Positions 62,819-64,000 of a DNA stretch of 64,000 nucleotides are shown piece after piece; position 1 is the stretch's first letter, and every line of letters starts with the position of its first letter. Made by a program: the position numbers and the translations under genes. The notes beneath the pieces are model-generated. The model was not told the DNA's origin, did not search any database, and saw only the letters and a program-made list of their open reading frames with translations. This stretch comes from Roseimaritima sediminicola. Its GTDB lineage: Bacteria; Planctomycetota; Planctomycetia; Pirellulales; Pirellulaceae. The stretch is from assembly GCF_009618275.1 (NCBI RefSeq), contig NZ_WIAD01000016.1, forward strand, positions 41,189 to 105,188, read 5' to 3'.

Positions 62819-63170
62819 GATTTGAGATTTGCTGGCTCTAACGGAATCTATGTGCGATAAGAAAACATTTCTCCCCTCTCCCCCGAAGCCTGGCGAGCCG
62901 AAGCGAGCCAGGCTTCGGGGGAGAGGGGGCGGGGGTGAGGGGGAATGCAGAGCAGCAGCACCATGGCCGTATCTTGATGCGGCGCACGGCCCTGGGGATC
63001 GTACGTTATGGGTCACGCCGTTGCACCCGAGCCCCCTCACCCCCGGCCCCTCTCCCACCACTGCTTCACTCGCTGACGCTCGCGGCGCAGCGGGGGAGAG
63101 GGGAGAAAACCCTGCCTTCTCCCGCTCCGAGCCCTACACAGATTCCGGCGGAGTCAGGCAAATCTGAAAC
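62819..63170. repeat. inverted-repeat mobile element, copy B (full length)
   Basis: The element is about 352 bases. The left end GATTTGAGATTTGCTGGCTC (to TATGT at 62853) and the right end ACAGATTCCGGCGGAGTCAG (to 63170) are inverted repeats with several mismatches. Inside are the palindrome GAAGCCTGGC...GCCAGGCTTC and the same roughly 190-base core as copy A at 22381. It has no coding capacity for a transposase, so it behaves like a MITE. The next copy begins directly at its right end. Confidence 0.85.
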
Positions 63171-63441
63171 CTGCTGACTCCAGCGGAATCTATGCATAAA
63201 AAAGACGTTTACTCCCCTCTCCCCCGAAGCCTGGCGAGCCTAAGCGAGTCAGGCTTCGGGGGAGAGGGGTCGGGGGTGAGGGGGAATGCAGAGCAGCAGC
63301 GCCATGGCCGTATCTCGATGCGGCACACGGCCCTGGGGATCGTACGTTATGAGTCACGCCGTTGCACCCGAGCCCCCTCACCCCCGGCCCCTCTCCCACC
63401 ACTGCTTCACTCGCTGACGCTCGCGGCGCAGCGGGGGAGAG
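63163..63441. repeat. inverted-repeat mobile element, copy C (interrupted)
   Basis: The left end AATCTGAAACCTGCTGACTC with GGAATCTATGCAT overlaps or abuts the right end of copy B. The core is almost identical to copies A and B up to GCGCAGCGGGGGAGAG at 63441. There it stops, where copies A and B continue GGGAGAAAAC. The break is caused by the adjacent IS110-family element. Confidence 0.85.
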
Positions 63442-63524
63442 ATGCTATGGGCATGTGTATCGCAAAGCGAGCTTGCGTCTGACACAATCTGGTTTTGGTC
63501 ACTACTCAAACACCAGGTGATGCC
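63442..63524 (+). mobile_element. left end of an IS110-family element
   Basis: The sequence departs from the repeat core at 63442, which sets the element's left boundary to within a few bases, since IS110 elements make no target duplication or long inverted repeats. Only about 83 bases precede the transposase ATG at 63525. They contain GCAAAGCGAGCTTGCG (a short hairpin) and CAGGTGATGCC with a ribosome site. A bridge RNA could begin here or lie at the right end, outside the window. Confidence 0.65.
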
Positions 63525-64000
63525 ATGAACGCAAGCCCGCAACTACAACTTAGCAATTCGGATCGCTCCTTGTACATCGCACTCGAACTTTCCAGCTCAA
63601 CTTGGAAGGTCGCTTTCACCGACCAGCTCGGCCGAAAGGCACGACTGAAGAATGTCGCGGCCGGTGACCTATCGGCCTTGGAACAGGAAATAGCCAAAGC
63701 CAAGGATCGCTTCGAGCTAACAGAAGACGCGCTAGTCGTGAGCTGCTACGAAGCCGGCCGTGATGGCTTTTGGATCCATCGCTGCCTCGTCTCGATGGGC
63801 GTGTTCAGTCACATCGTTGAACCGGCGTCGATCCAGGTGAATCGCCGGCACCGACGTGCCAAAACCGATCGAATCGATGCCGAGATGATTCTGAACGCAC
63901 TGCTTCGCTGGCAAGCAGGCGACCGTTTCGCGTGTCGGATGATACGCATCCCGGACAAAGATGTCGAAGATGCTCGGCACATTCACCGTGAACTAAAGAC
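63525..64000 (+). CDS. IS110-family transposase, N-terminal part
   Basis: The frame starts at ATG 63525 (MNASPQLQLSNSDRSLYIAL), with CAGGTGA upstream, and is open to the window end, giving 158 residues. The DEDD-type N-terminal domain is recognised from SLYIALELSSSTWKVAFTDQ, then VVSCYEAGRDGFWIHRCLVS and IQVNRRHRRAKTDRIDAEMI, followed by LNALLRWQAGDRF. The first acidic residue is Glu (ALELS) where many members have Asp, as in a known subgroup. IS110 enzymes recombine using a bridge RNA coded by the element. The catalytic serine domain lies beyond the window. Confidence 0.92.
   Translation, partial: MNASPQLQLSNSDRSLYIALELSSSTWKVAFTDQLGRKARLKNVAAGDLSALEQEIAKAKDRFELTEDALVVSCYEAGRDGFWIHRCLVSMGVFSHIVEPASIQVNRRHRRAKTDRIDAEMILNALLRWQAGDRFACRMIRIPDKDVEDARHIHRELK

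Noticed and set aside
62600..63061. Minus-strand frame with LLATRYS repeats
   Set aside because: It is a translation of the heptamer array and the inverted-repeat element.

Overview
The window looks like chromosomal DNA of a marine planctomycete of the Pirellulaceae type (Rhodopirellula relatives). The evidence is high GC content, a formylglycine-type sulfatase, a Ser/Thr kinase with an N-terminal zinc ribbon, many small secreted proteins without known domains, and intergenic DNA crowded with short repeat families (27-bp GFQPV-coding tandem repeats, GGCGAGT heptamers, several hairpin families). This assignment is an inference from content; no marker gene was compared with a database.

Layout. 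1-2961: the tail of one gene, then a single secreted Glu/Val/Ala-rich protein gene with the same 27-bp tandem repeat on both sides. 3600-8840: an accessory block of six same-strand genes separated by about 85-90 bp structured sites. The sites share one architecture (imperfect inverted repeat, extra unpaired bases only in the left arm, conserved AAC...GTT ends), which is that of integron attC recombination sites. Two of the genes are DUF1963/YwqG and SMI1/KNR4 proteins, families that often act as toxin immunity proteins. No integron integrase lies in the window, so this is a candidate cassette cluster lacking its integrase. 8844-20313: core and hypothetical genes (cyclophilin, RsmD, SDR, class IV aminotransferase plus hydrolase, transglutaminase-like protein, TatD hydrolase, HEAT-like protein, histidine kinase).

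20421-35043: a ParC/ParE-type topoisomerase pair on the minus strand, two small secreted proteins, HemB, a Gfo/Idh/MocA oxidoreductase with IspD, and a 927-residue Ser/Thr kinase. 35372-49784: GDP-mannose dehydratase, feoAB with a Fur-like operator, a sugar-phosphate cluster (PPi-type phosphofructokinase, HAD phosphatase, 6-phosphogluconate dehydrogenase), a PQQ-type propeller protein, tRNA-Lys and tRNA-Ser, ApbE, an ABC permease, a thioesterase and ribosomal protein S18. 49781-62643: a GlsB-type membrane protein, a large secreted protein with DUF4112, sulfatase, transaldolase, a fasciclin protein, an operon rimO-pgsA-CPBP protease, and DNA ligase LigA.

62644-64000: a repeat-dense mobile region. 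It holds 17 heptamer repeats, then two adjacent copies of a roughly 350-bp element with about 34-bp terminal inverted repeats (a third copy sits between parC and parE and supplies the parC stop codon). The start of an IS110-family transposase has inserted into the last copy, which marks its left boundary to within a few bases. Hairpin families recur mostly at gene 3' ends, often between convergent genes, which suggests a terminator-like role.
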